A stretch of DNA of 64,000 nt from Shouchella rhizosphaerae (GTDB taxonomy: Bacteria; Bacillota; Bacilli; Bacillales; Bacillaceae_D). Shown piece after piece: positions 40,219 through 48,629 of this stretch. Each line of letters opens with the position of its first letter. Within the stretch, counting starts at the first letter, position 1. The stretch is taken from NCBI RefSeq assembly GCF_900142675.1, contig NZ_FRBS01000004.1, forward strand, positions 226,380 through 290,379, in the 5' to 3' direction. Both the position numbers and the translations under genes were made by a program. The notes under the pieces are model-generated. The model was not told the DNA's origin. It saw only the letters and a program-made list of their open reading frames with translations, and did not search any database.

Positions 40219-42618
40219 ATGGATTCCATACCATCCACTGGCCAGGCGCCAAAAAAACGGCGGGTTCTCTTTATTTCTGGAGCAGCGATTTTGGTCATTT
40301 TGCTTGCAACCCTATTATGGGCGTACATGCAAATCAAAAAACCGCTGCCGCAAACGACAGGAGAACTCGTCGTCAATGGATTAAATGCTCCTGTCAATGT
40401 GTATCGGGATGCGCAAGGCGTTCCTCACATTGAAGCCCAATCAGACGTTGATTTATATTTTAGCCAAGGCTATGTTACTGCCCAAGACCGCCTGTTTCAA
40501 ATGGATTTAAGCAGAAGGCAGGCGTCGGGACGGCTTGCTGAAGTAATGGGAGAAACCTTTGTGGACTCGGATGTTTTCTTTCGGACATTCGGCTTGCGAC
40601 GGGCCGCTGAGGCATCGGCATCTGCCTATGACGCTGAAACATACCGGTATTTAGAAGCTTACGCTGAAGGCGTTAATGCTTTTATCGAATACGCCCAGGC
40701 AACTGGCACACTTCCACTTGAATTTCGTTTGGCCGGCTATGAGCCTGAACAATGGGACCCGATTGACTCCTTAACGATAGGAAAACATATGGCATACGAC
40801 TTAGGCGGCAATTGGCAAAGCCAAGCGTTCCATTACTGGCTAAGCCAACATGTAAGTGAAGAAGAAGCACTCGATTTGCTTCCTAGCTATCCAGAAGAAG
40901 GGCCTGCTGTTCTTGACTTGGCAAAAACGATTGACATGGACGTCGAAACAGCATTTGCCAACGTCGGCTCTAAATTGCCACACCCTTTTAACGGCAGCAA
41001 CAATTGGGTGCTTTCAGGGGACCGGACAGCGACTGGCATGCCGCTGCTGGCTGATGATCCCCACTTGGGATTGGGGGCGCCTAGCATTTGGTATGAAACA
41101 CACCTAACATCGCCGACTGTGAACGTTACAGGCGTGATTTTCGCTGGCGTCCCTGGCATTATTCTTGGCTCAAATGAAACGATTGCCTGGGGTGTCACCA
41201 ATGTCGGCCCTGACGTACAACAGCTCTATTTTGAACAGCGCAACCCTGAAAACCAAAATGAATTTCTCTATGACGGGGAGTGGTATAAAGCCGAAGTCAT
41301 CGCAGAAGAGATTAAAATTGCTGGTGAAGAGCCTTTTTACCATGACGTGGTTTTAACGAAACATGGCCCGATCCTATCCGAATATGCCCACGTAGAAGAC
41401 GAGTCCGAGTATGCGTTATCTTTGCGCTGGACGGGGCACGATCCAACGACGGAACTAAAAGCTGTACTCGATTTTAACCGCGCCGATAATTGGGACCAGT
41501 TTAAGGAAGCCTTAACCCATTTTCATGCGCCCGCACAAAATTTTGTGTTTGCTAGCACGGATGGCACAATCGCGTACCGAGCCAATGGCCTGATTCCAAT
41601 CCGTGCAAACGGAGATGACGCATTATTGCCAGTGCCTGGCTGGGACCCGGCTTATGAATGGGAAGGGTATATTCCTTGGGATGAGTTGCCAACAATCGTC
41701 AATCCTGAATCAGGAATCATTGCCACCGCTAATAACAAAATTGCTGGAGACGACTATCCTTACCACATTTCCCACACATGGGCCCAACCTTACCGGCAAC
41801 AGCGGATTATTGAGGTGCTCGCAGCAAAAGACAACCATACTGTAACCGACATGCAAGCATTGCAAATGGACGTCGCCAATTTGCAAGCAACCAACATGCT
41901 TCCCCTTCTGACAGAAGCGTTACCGGCTGAGGGACTCCGCGCTATTGACGAGGAGGGATTAGATGTTCTCGCAGAATGGAACCAATTTGACGAGCGCGAA
42001 GAAGCTGGACCGCTATTGTTCCATTTTTGGATGGAAGAAATCGAAAATTTGTTGTTTGCCGCTAAAATTCCTGCTGAAATCAACGAGCTTTTTTACGGCC
42101 GTGCTGGTGTCGTCGATGAATTGCTAAGATGCGCAGCAACGGGTGATCCAGGTCCATGGGTCGAGGGCGCTGGCGGTTTAGAAACAGTCGTCCTTCAAAG
42201 TTACCAAGCGGCAATAGACAAAGCGGCGCGTTTACAAGGAAATGCGCCAGCAAAATGGCGTTGGGGCGACTTTCACCAAGTTGAATTTAGCCATCCAATG
42301 GCAGCAATCACACCGCTGAATTACTTATTTGATCGGGCTCCTCTTCCAGCAGACGGCAGCCATGTTACGACAATGGCGGCAAGCTACAATCACGAAACAG
42401 GCATCGTCAACCACGGCGCCGGTTGGCGTGGCGTATTTGATTTAAGCGACATTGACCATACGTACCACATCGTCGCTCCTGGACAGTCTGGCCATGTCAC
42501 AAGCGAGACATACCGCTCGCAAATGGAAGCTTGGACAGAGGGTCATTATCATACGACATCGATTCACCCGGCAACGTATAAGAACAACAGTGACAAACTC
42601 GAATTACGTCCCCAGTAA
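40219..42618 (+). CDS. penicillin acylase-family N-terminal nucleophile hydrolase
   Basis: 799 aa from ATG 40219, 6 nt after GGGGAGG. An N-terminal membrane anchor or signal (RRVLFISGAAILVILLATLL) is followed by the alpha-chain region (AQGVPHIEAQSDVDLYFSQGY, TAQDRLFQMDLSRRQASGRL). The predicted self-cleavage site is NG|SNNWVLSGDRT: Ser becomes the catalytic N terminus of the beta chain; HAPAQNFVFAST-type and HVTTMAASYNHET stretches follow. Family members cleave N-acyl bonds in beta-lactams, acyl-homoserine lactones or peptides; the true substrate is unknown. Extracytoplasmic. Confidence 0.9.
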   Translation: MDSIPSTGQAPKKRRVLFISGAAILVILLATLLWAYMQIKKPLPQTTGELVVNGLNAPVNVYRDAQGVPHIEAQSDVDLYFSQGYVTAQDRLFQMDLSRRQASGRLAEVMGETFVDSDVFFRTFGLRRAAEASASAYDAETYRYLEAYAEGVNAFIEYAQATGTLPLEFRLAGYEPEQWDPIDSLTIGKHMAYDLGGNWQSQAFHYWLSQHVSEEEALDLLPSYPEEGPAVLDLAKTIDMDVETAFANVGSKLPHPFNGSNNWVLSGDRTATGMPLLADDPHLGLGAPSIWYETHLTSPTVNVTGVIFAGVPGIILGSNETIAWGVTNVGPDVQQLYFEQRNPENQNEFLYDGEWYKAEVIAEEIKIAGEEPFYHDVVLTKHGPILSEYAHVEDESEYALSLRWTGHDPTTELKAVLDFNRADNWDQFKEALTHFHAPAQNFVFASTDGTIAYRANGLIPIRANGDDALLPVPGWDPAYEWEGYIPWDELPTIVNPESGIIATANNKIAGDDYPYHISHTWAQPYRQQRIIEVLAAKDNHTVTDMQALQMDVANLQATNMLPLLTEALPAEGLRAIDEEGLDVLAEWNQFDEREEAGPLLFHFWMEEIENLLFAAKIPAEINELFYGRAGVVDELLRCAATGDPGPWVEGAGGLETVVLQSYQAAIDKAARLQGNAPAKWRWGDFHQVEFSHPMAAITPLNYLFDRAPLPADGSHVTTMAASYNHETGIVNHGAGWRGVFDLSDIDHTYHIVAPGQSGHVTSETYRSQMEAWTEGHYHTTSIHPATYKNNSDKLELRPQ

Positions 42619-42623
42619 CAATA

Positions 42624-42651
42624 GAAGGACTGGCGTTCTGGCCAGCCCTTC
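42624..42651. repeat. hairpin repeat, copy 1
   Basis: GAAGGACTGGC/GCCAGCCCTTC stem after the acylase gene. The same core plus downstream ATACTTCGT occurs again at 42802-42857. Confidence 0.55.
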
Positions 42652-42801
42652 AGACTGCAGACAAACGCTCGCATACTTCGTCGTTTGTCTCAGTCATATG
42701 TTCATGAACACTCGTTCTATTCACATCTTCCATCCCCTGCACTCCTCGTCTGACAAGCGTTTTCTTTCAGTCTGAGTGCGGTTATCGACTTTGTCGACAA
42801 C

Positions 42802-42833
42802 CTTAAGGACTGGCGTACTAGCCAGTCCTTAAG
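42802..42833. repeat. hairpin repeat, copy 2
   Basis: CTTAAGGACTGGC/GCCAGTCCTTAAG, a perfect 13-bp stem just beyond the 3' end of ade. Little T tract, so it is more a repeat or mRNA end protector than a classical terminator. Confidence 0.55.
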
Positions 42834-42857
42834 ACAATGCTTATATACTTCGTGTTT

Positions 42858-44588
42858 TTATTGTTCGACAAAGGCAAACGCATTGACATCAAACAGCCCT
42901 TTTGACGTCAGTTTAAGCGCGGGGATGACAGGGAGTGCAAGGAAGGCCAACGTTAAAAACGGATCGATTTTTTCTTGGTAGCCGAGATGGACGAGTGATT
43001 GTTGTAACTCATTGAGCTGTAGTTTGACTGTTTCCGCTGAAGCGGTTGACATCAAGCCGCCCAGTTTAAGGGGCATGGCCGCAAGCACGTTGTTTCCCTT
43101 TACGACCGCCATCCCACCCCCTAAGCCAGCGACATGATGAATGGCATGGTACAAACTTTCATCATCTGCCCCTACAGCGATAAGATTGTGGGAATCATGA
43201 GCTACAGTCGCGGCAATTGCCCCCTCTGAAAAAGGAAAGCCCTTTACAATGGCGAGTCCGATATGTCCCGTCGCCTCATGGCGTTCCACGACCGCAAGCT
43301 TTAGCCATTCGCCGCCAGGTTGAAAAATACCGTTTTCCGCTGGAACGGACGCCATCGCTTTTTTCGTCACAATCGAGCCAAGCGTCGTTTCAATAACAGG
43401 GGTCGAGTGAGCGTTTTTCAGTTTTAGCGTTAAGTCCTCTCGTGCAAATGGAGCAAGATGGACACTGTTCAACAATCGCTCTGGCACGGGGTAAGGAGTG
43501 CGGATCGGGCTCGTTAGTTCGCCTTTTTCGGCTACGAGCATGCCCTTTGCATACACGGCATCGACTTGAAACGTGGAAAGGTCTGACACGAACAGAAACG
43601 ACGCTTCTTTTCCAGGAGCAATGGCCCCTTTATCATCAAGTTGAAAGCATTCAGCTGCATTCAAGGTTCCGATTTGGATTGCTTGGAGTGGCTCCATGCC
43701 AAGTGCAATCGCTTTGCGGACATTAAAGTCAACACTGCCTTCTTTCAGCAAGTCATCTAGATGCTTATCATCTGTCGCAAAGGCAAACCGCCGCGCATTA
43801 GCTGCTGTAACAGCTGGCAAGAGCGCCTCGATATCACGGGCAGCCGTCCCTTCACGCATCAGTACATAAAATCCACGCTGGACTCGTGCTTTGGCTTCCT
43901 CAGCGGTTACTGCTTCGTGGTCATTGTGAATGCCAGCTGTCCGATATGCATTTAATGCATCGCTATTTAGCCCTGCTGCATGGCCATCAATGGGGCGGCC
44001 CTTTGCCTTCGCCATTGCGATTTTTTCAAGCATGTCGTCATCGCCATTTAAAACTGCCGGGTAGTCCATTACTTCTCCTAGCCCGTATACGCCTTCGTTC
44101 GCAAAAAGCAAGCGTGCATCTTCGGCAGAAAGGGAGGCGCCATTTTCTTCAAAAGATGCGGCAGGCACACTTGAAGGGACGGCCATTTTAATATCAAGCG
44201 GCAAGTCTTTAGCTGCTTCAACCATGTATGTCACCGCTTCTACACCAGCAACATTAGCGAGTTCATGAGGATCGGCAATCGCCGTAAGCACGCCTTTTGG
44301 CACAAGGACACCGGCAAAGTCTTCAGGGCGAACCATCGCCGATTCAATATGGACGTGGCCATCAATAAGCGGAGGGCATACGTATTTGCCTTGGGCATCA
44401 ATCACTGTTTTGCCTTCTGTATAATCGCCAATGCCAACAATGTAGCCGTCTGTGATCGCAATAGAAGCTTCATAGATGGTTAACGTATAAACATCAATCA
44501 GTTTGCCGTTAATGACCAGAATATCGGCCGGCTCCTGTTTGCTTGCTGCGGCAAGCCGTTTTTTGTACGTAGCGTGATGGCGGTCCAT
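42858..44588 (-). CDS. ade: adenine deaminase
   Basis: 576 aa, full length for AdeC. Metal site [10 protein letters not shown] near residue 78, [15 protein letters not shown] near 107, [15 protein letters not shown] near 170, [17 protein letters not shown] and FATDDKH; the C-terminal domain shows [12 protein letters not shown]. Converts adenine to hypoxanthine for purine salvage. The placement between pcrB-side genes and yerC is not the B. subtilis order. The neighbouring nup transporter and YerA suggest a local purine theme. No purine riboswitch was seen upstream. Confidence 0.95.
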   Translation of the reverse strand: MDRHHATYKKRLAAASKQEPADILVINGKLIDVYTLTIYEASIAITDGYIVGIGDYTEGKTVIDAQGKYVCPPLIDGHVHIESAMVRPEDFAGVLVPKGVLTAIADPHELANVAGVEAVTYMVEAAKDLPLDIKMAVPSSVPAASFEENGASLSAEDARLLFANEGVYGLGEVMDYPAVLNGDDDMLEKIAMAKAKGRPIDGHAAGLNSDALNAYRTAGIHNDHEAVTAEEAKARVQRGFYVLMREGTAARDIEALLPAVTAANARRFAFATDDKHLDDLLKEGSVDFNVRKAIALGMEPLQAIQIGTLNAAECFQLDDKGAIAPGKEASFLFVSDLSTFQVDAVYAKGMLVAEKGELTSPIRTPYPVPERLLNSVHLAPFAREDLTLKLKNAHSTPVIETTLGSIVTKKAMASVPAENGIFQPGGEWLKLAVVERHEATGHIGLAIVKGFPFSEGAIAATVAHDSHNLIAVGADDESLYHAIHHVAGLGGGMAVVKGNNVLAAMPLKLGGLMSTASAETVKLQLNELQQSLVHLGYQEKIDPFLTLAFLALPVIPALKLTSKGLFDVNAFAFVEQ

Positions 44589-44657
44589 TCTCGTTCTCCT
44601 TTTGTTTTTAACGTCTATTGTAGCCGATCTCCCCTATTTGCGCTATCAAAAAAACAA

Positions 44658-44689
44658 GAAAAAGAACGATCCTAAAAAGAATCGTTCTT
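44658..44689 (-). terminator. terminator of yerC
   Basis: AAGAACGAT/ATCGTTCTT stem with T-rich tail on the minus strand. Confidence 0.75.
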
Positions 44690-44731
44690 AGCCTGTAGAC
44701 AAACATGTTGCCTCGCTCATAGGAGATGGTG

Positions 44732-45040
44732 TTAATCTTGCGGCTCTTCCTGGGCTTCAATCCGGTCAAGCGCCATCCGATAGCTATCGTTGCCATAATT
44801 TAGACAGCGTTTAACTCGGGAAATGGTCGCTGTGCTAGCCCCAGTCTCTGTCTCAATTTTGTGGTACGTATAACCATCACGCAACATCCGAGCAACTTCT
44901 AGCCTTTGCGCAAGTGACTGAATTTCATTAATGGTGCAAAGATCGTCAAAAAACTCATACGCTTCTTCTAAATTTTTGAGAGACAAAATCGATTTAAAGA
45001 GCTGATCTAGTTCTTTGCCCCGTAATTTGTTGATCTGCAA
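44732..45040 (-). CDS. yerC: YerC/YecD-family TrpR-related protein
   Basis: 102 aa, TTG start with AAGGTGTG upstream. Text is nearly the same as B. subtilis YerC: KLRGKELDQLFKSILSLKNL, TINEIQSLAQRLEVARML, and the helix-turn-helix GYTYHKIETETGASTATISR followed by VKRCLNYG. The Trp-repressor-like domain implies DNA binding, but the regulon is unknown. Lies between yerA and ade. Confidence 0.93.
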   Translation of the reverse strand: MQINKLRGKELDQLFKSILSLKNLEEAYEFFDDLCTINEIQSLAQRLEVARMLRDGYTYHKIETETGASTATISRVKRCLNYGNDSYRMALDRIEAQEEPQD

Positions 45041-45123
45041 GCAATGTCACACCTTTCGAGTATTGTGCAATCTCTACGATGCGTGTCTTTTTTAAAGTTT
45101 TAAAGCACCAAAGTAATTCTATT

Positions 45124-46869
45124 TTAACGCATTATCGCCGGAAATAGTATTCCTTTCTTCCGAACATCGTAGATCCCCCGTTGCGTTACCCGAATATAAG
45201 GCAAGTGCGTAGCTGAAAAAAACTGCAAACTATACATCGGATCTTCAAATTTGTAGCCCCGTTCCCGCAGGAGGCTGACAAACGACTGTTCTTCTGCCAT
45301 AATGTCTTCCATTGGCGCCGCGGACATCATGCCGAGAAGAGGCAAGCGGACACGGCCGATCACTTCCTCATTCTCGACGAGAATGAGCCCGCCCCCTTGT
45401 GCTTTTAATTCATTGAACGCTTGGATCATGGCTGGAATCGATTTGCCTATCAAAATGATATCGCCTGTATACGAATAGGAACTGGCCATGCCCATTACCG
45501 CCGTGGCAAACCCTTTTAATGTAGTCGTCACAAGCCATTTGCCCTGCTTGTCGACCATCGCAAAAAACGATTCGTCATGGCCTGTCGCTAACTCCGTTGC
45601 CGCCGTTTCCAACGTCGTTTGGTAAGGCTTTAAAATGACCGCGTTTGTCATTTCAATTCCCATCGGCATCGAAAAATGGAGCTCATCTTCACCAAGACTC
45701 CAGTCGATGTGAATCGGGCCAATCCCATAGTCGCCCCACTCAAATGGCGCTGTTTCTTTTCCTTGTGGAGTGCCATTTCTTAACACCCACTGCCCTTTAG
45801 CCAAAACGCTTTTAGGCATTGGATTGTCCATGCTTTCGAGAAAGTTCAAATGGGCAATGCGGCCTGGAGCGATCATGCCGAGTTTATGGTCGATATTATA
45901 ATAACGGGCGACATAATAGGTAGCCATACCGTATGCATCAACAGGATCAAGGCCGGCTTCCAGGGCGATTTTAATACATTGGTTCATTACACCATCTTTG
46001 TAGAACGACGGCGGCGAACCATCAGTCGTCATCAAACAACGCCCAAAATAATCGACGCCTAGCTCCTTCAATTCTTCAAACAAGCGAGGCAAATCAGGGC
46101 GAATCGAAGAATAGCGCAACGACACGGTGTACCCGAGGTCCAAACGGCGCACAACTTCTTCACCCGTAATGGCTTCGTGGTCGCACGTCACGCCAAGAAG
46201 CGCCATTTGCGACAGCGTTTTTTCAGAAGCTCCTGGCAAATGGCCTTCAATTGGCTTCCGCAGCCTCGTTGTTTCCTGCATCCAATGCAATGTCGTGTCA
46301 TCGCCTTGCAGCACTTTCGGCCATGACGTCAGTTCCCCTCCTTGCACCACCAAATGGTGCTCCAGCCATGCCTTCATTTTTGAATTGGAAAACATTTCAT
46401 CTTTGATTAACTCGGTTTGTGAATCGTAGCGTGCCCACCAGTACATCGTTGTCGGCAATTCTTCCAGTTTCTCGATCAAGGAAAGCGCTTTCTTTTTTTC
46501 CAAGTTCAAAAAATAAACCAAGTTGTCATTGATTAGCGTCGTCGTCCCACGCTCAGAAGCATATTTTGCCAAACTGTATGGATTATACAGTTGAAATGGA
46601 TGGGCGTGGTGTTCAATATAGCCAGGAACAATGTATTCCCCTGTACAATCAACCACTTCCGCATCGCCTATCTGCTCTGGCAAACTTTTGCCGACATAAA
46701 CAATTTGGTCATCCGCAATCCAAATATTTGCTTTCAGCCATCTTCTTCTGGCATGGTTTAAATACGTAGCATTTTTTAAAACGATTGTTGGCGGGCGCTC
46801 CCCTTTTACAACACTTAGATGTTCCCGCAGCCTTGTTTTCGTCCAGCGGTGAATCCGCTCCGTGCTCAT
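45124..46869 (-). CDS. yerA: YerA, adenine deaminase-like amidohydrolase
   Basis: About 581 aa; of the clustered starts (GTG 46878, ATG 46872, ATG 46869) the last has the best-spaced GAGTGAT. Same architecture as adenine deaminase but with diverged metal motifs: IEHHAHPFQLYNP instead of the HVHIES pattern, IEGHLPGAS, CDHEAIT and MTTDGSPPSF. B. subtilis YerA is annotated as a putative adenine deaminase without solid proof; given a canonical ade gene just downstream, YerA probably acts on another purine-like compound. Confidence 0.85.
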   Translation of the reverse strand: MSTERIHRWTKTRLREHLSVVKGERPPTIVLKNATYLNHARRRWLKANIWIADDQIVYVGKSLPEQIGDAEVVDCTGEYIVPGYIEHHAHPFQLYNPYSLAKYASERGTTTLINDNLVYFLNLEKKKALSLIEKLEELPTTMYWWARYDSQTELIKDEMFSNSKMKAWLEHHLVVQGGELTSWPKVLQGDDTTLHWMQETTRLRKPIEGHLPGASEKTLSQMALLGVTCDHEAITGEEVVRRLDLGYTVSLRYSSIRPDLPRLFEELKELGVDYFGRCLMTTDGSPPSFYKDGVMNQCIKIALEAGLDPVDAYGMATYYVARYYNIDHKLGMIAPGRIAHLNFLESMDNPMPKSVLAKGQWVLRNGTPQGKETAPFEWGDYGIGPIHIDWSLGEDELHFSMPMGIEMTNAVILKPYQTTLETAATELATGHDESFFAMVDKQGKWLVTTTLKGFATAVMGMASSYSYTGDIILIGKSIPAMIQAFNELKAQGGGLILVENEEVIGRVRLPLLGMMSAAPMEDIMAEEQSFVSLLRERGYKFEDPMYSLQFFSATHLPYIRVTQRGIYDVRKKGILFPAIMR

Positions 46870-47102
46870 CATTATCACTCATTTCATCTCGTCAATCTTA
46901 GTTTTATTTTACCATATAAAGAACAGCATTTGATTGTTAAATGTGACATTTCTTCACATCTTTTTTGCTATCGGCTATTTGTGATCCTTTGTCTACTTAA
47001 CATTCAAACACACTTCTACCACTATATATCCGCCATTCTCCTTTTATGTCAATTTCTTTATTGAAAAGGAACTTTAAGACAAGCAGCTTCGTTACATAGA
47101 GC

Positions 47103-47136
47103 AAAAAGCCCTTGGTAGAACAAGCCAACCAAGGGC
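47103..47136 (-). terminator. terminator of clbC
   Basis: GCCCTTGGT/ACCAAGGGC stem with five T on the minus strand, about 40 bp after the stop codon. Confidence 0.85.
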
Positions 47137-47172
47137 CAAGACGAGGAGCGGCTCCCTCATGCTTGAAGGAAT

Positions 47173-48225
47173 TCACCTTTTTTTCGCCTGATACTGACCA
47201 TATAATTGGCCGCAGGCGGCATCAATTTCTCTTCCAAATTGACTCCGAATCGTTACAGGAATTCGAGCTGATTTTACGACACGGTAAAAAGTTTGCAGTT
47301 TCTCTTCTATGGTTTGGCCATAGTTTTCAGGCGTACCCACAGTCGGATTGTAGCGAATCAAATTGACATGATAGAGATGGGGATAGCGATTGTTTAGAAT
47401 CCGTTTAACAAGTGCTTCTGCATGTTTCTCCGAATCATTGACACCCCGAAGCATGACATAAGCAATATATACTTTTCTCCCTGTCTCGTGAATATGCTGA
47501 TCCAATACATTCATTACCTGGTCTAACGGGTACTTGTTGTTAATCGGCATCAACTCGCTGCGCTGATCATGAAAAGGAGAGTGCAGTGAAAACGTTAGGT
47601 TCATCTGAGGAAAGCTGCTAGTCATTCTTTGGATGTTTGGTATGATGCCAACCGTAGAGACCGTTATTCTTCTAGGACTTAATGCAAATAGTTGCCGATC
47701 GACAAGCACATTCAAAGCATCAAATATCCTTACATTGGCTAGCGCTTCGCCCATGCCCATAAAAGAGACACTATCTAAGGAATGCCCCTTCAGATAAAAA
47801 TAGAGCAACTGGTCTGTCATCTCGTCTGCTGATAAGTTTTGTTTTAACCCAATGGCTCCTGTCGAACAAAACGTACACCCTAACCCACAGCCACATTGAG
47901 AAGAAATGCAAAACGACTCCCACCCTGCTTCATAATGCATTCTTACGGCTTCCACTTGATTGTTTCCCGCTACTTTTAGCAACACTTTAGTGACTTGTTG
48001 AGACGTTGTTTCTAGCACCGGCTCTACTGTAAGGATGGAAGGACCAAATTCGTTTATGAGCGATTCTCTCAGTGCTTTTGGCAATGTGGTCATTTTATTA
48101 AACGCACCAATACGATGTTTGAAAATCGCTTCAGTAATCTGTTTATACCGGTACGTTGGTTCATTTAAAGCATTCAAAAAATGTTTTAATCGTTCGTATT
48201 TTGTCGCATGATTGACAACTTTCAT
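47173..48225 (-). CDS. clbC: Cfr-family 23S rRNA A2503 C8-methyltransferase (ClbC-like)
   Basis: 350 aa from ATG 48225 after AGGAGG. Radical-SAM motif CGCGLGCTFC (CX3CX2C, residues 113-120), SFMGMGEALAN, STVGIIPNIQRM, and the second catalytic Cys in IDAACGQLYG at about residue 338, the same number as in staphylococcal Cfr. Similarity to Cfr runs over the whole length (for example GWESFCISSQCGC, YHVNLIRYNPT), beyond what housekeeping RlmN shows. Cfr enzymes methylate A2503 at C8 and give resistance to phenicols, lincosamides, oxazolidinones, pleuromutilins and streptogramin A; the B. clausii member is known as ClbC. A complex leader precedes it. Confidence 0.92.
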   Translation of the reverse strand: MKVVNHATKYERLKHFLNALNEPTYRYKQITEAIFKHRIGAFNKMTTLPKALRESLINEFGPSILTVEPVLETTSQQVTKVLLKVAGNNQVEAVRMHYEAGWESFCISSQCGCGLGCTFCSTGAIGLKQNLSADEMTDQLLYFYLKGHSLDSVSFMGMGEALANVRIFDALNVLVDRQLFALSPRRITVSTVGIIPNIQRMTSSFPQMNLTFSLHSPFHDQRSELMPINNKYPLDQVMNVLDQHIHETGRKVYIAYVMLRGVNDSEKHAEALVKRILNNRYPHLYHVNLIRYNPTVGTPENYGQTIEEKLQTFYRVVKSARIPVTIRSQFGREIDAACGQLYGQYQAKKR

Positions 48226-48234
48226 TTTGTACGC

Positions 48235-48269
48235 GCCTCCTAATAGATAAAATTTCAATATTAGGAGGC
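48235..48269 (-). promoter_or_regulatory. hairpin sequestering the clbC ribosome binding site
   Basis: GCCTCCTAATA and TATTAGGAGGC are perfect 11-bp arms with a 13-nt loop; the second arm contains the AGGAGG of clbC. The first arm contains the last codons and stop of the 12-codon leader, so a ribosome held there would free the site. Confidence 0.85.
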
Positions 48270-48299
48270 TTTTTCATGTACGGGCACCGCTTGTTTCAT
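48261..48299 (-). CDS. clbC leader peptide C (12 aa)
   Basis: ATG 48299 with AGGTGA upstream encodes MKQAVPVHEKAS and stops at TAA inside the first arm of the hairpin that covers the clbC ribosome binding site. This is the geometry of erm/cat-type translational attenuators. The penultimate Ala matters because chloramphenicol and linezolid are known to stall ribosomes with Ala in that nascent-chain position; whether they do so here is inference. Confidence 0.65.
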   Translation of the reverse strand: MKQAVPVHEKAS

Positions 48300-48322
48300 G
48301 CTTCACCTACTTTCATGCATAG

Positions 48323-48351
48323 AAAAAGACACCGATTTAGAAACCGGTGTC
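48323..48351 (-). terminator. intrinsic terminator in the clbC leader
   Basis: GACACCG/CGGTGTC stem, 10-nt loop, then TTTTT on the minus strand. It lies between leader ORFs B and C, so clbC transcription must pass it unless a promoter lies in the 20 bp beyond, where none was seen. Confidence 0.75.
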
Positions 48352-48402
48352 TCATTCCATCGCTCGATATAACAAAGAAGCTTTTTTATAGAGCCCATTC
48401 AT
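48352..48402 (-). CDS. clbC leader peptide B (16 aa)
   Basis: ATG 48402 with CAGGG 5 nt upstream encodes MNGLYKKASLLYRAME; its TGA is the three bases directly before the 5' arm of the terminator. A ribosome halted near the end of this ORF would occupy that arm and prevent termination, the arrangement of ribosome-mediated transcription attenuators. Confidence 0.55.
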   Translation of the reverse strand: MNGLYKKASLLYRAME

Positions 48403-48439
48403 CTTAACCCTGTATGAAAATGAATAGCACTCCACATCG

Positions 48440-48532
48440 CTACTTTCTTAATTTAGAAGACACGATACTTCCGGTCACTGTTTTTATGGTATGAAGTTTA
48501 TTTATCCCATCATTCATAAAAACAGTAGCCAT
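48440..48532 (-). CDS. clbC leader ORF A (30 aa)
   Basis: ATG 48532 follows AAAGGAGG at 9 nt, the strongest ribosome binding site in the region. The product begins MATVFMNDGINKLHTIKT and ends in a basic SKLRK. The coding sequence itself contains a 12-bp inverted repeat (48477-48526). It follows the end of opuAC by about 100 bp and may be a small gene or the first element of the clbC leader. Confidence 0.55.
   Translation of the reverse strand: MATVFMNDGINKLHTIKTVTGSIVSSKLRK
48477..48526. repeat. inverted repeat inside leader ORF A
   Basis: ACTGTTTTTATG (48477-48488) and CATAAAAACAGT (48515-48526) are perfect 12-bp complements with a 26-nt loop, able to fold the ORF A mRNA. Confidence 0.7.
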
Positions 48533-48629
48533 TGTATGTTGCCTCCTTTCATTCGTTAGAAGCATAATAACATGTTATCTGTTAATCTGCCACCACTTTT
48601 TGTTCGTTCATTTCACTTTGTTTCGTCCA

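Noticed and set aside
42802-42833. Classical terminator of ade
   Set aside because: The stem is perfect but no T run follows on the minus strand, and the element is duplicated nearby.
44589-44731. Possible purine riboswitch ahead of ade
   Set aside because: The 140 bp contain only the yerC terminator; no three-way junction core of the purine aptamer could be found.
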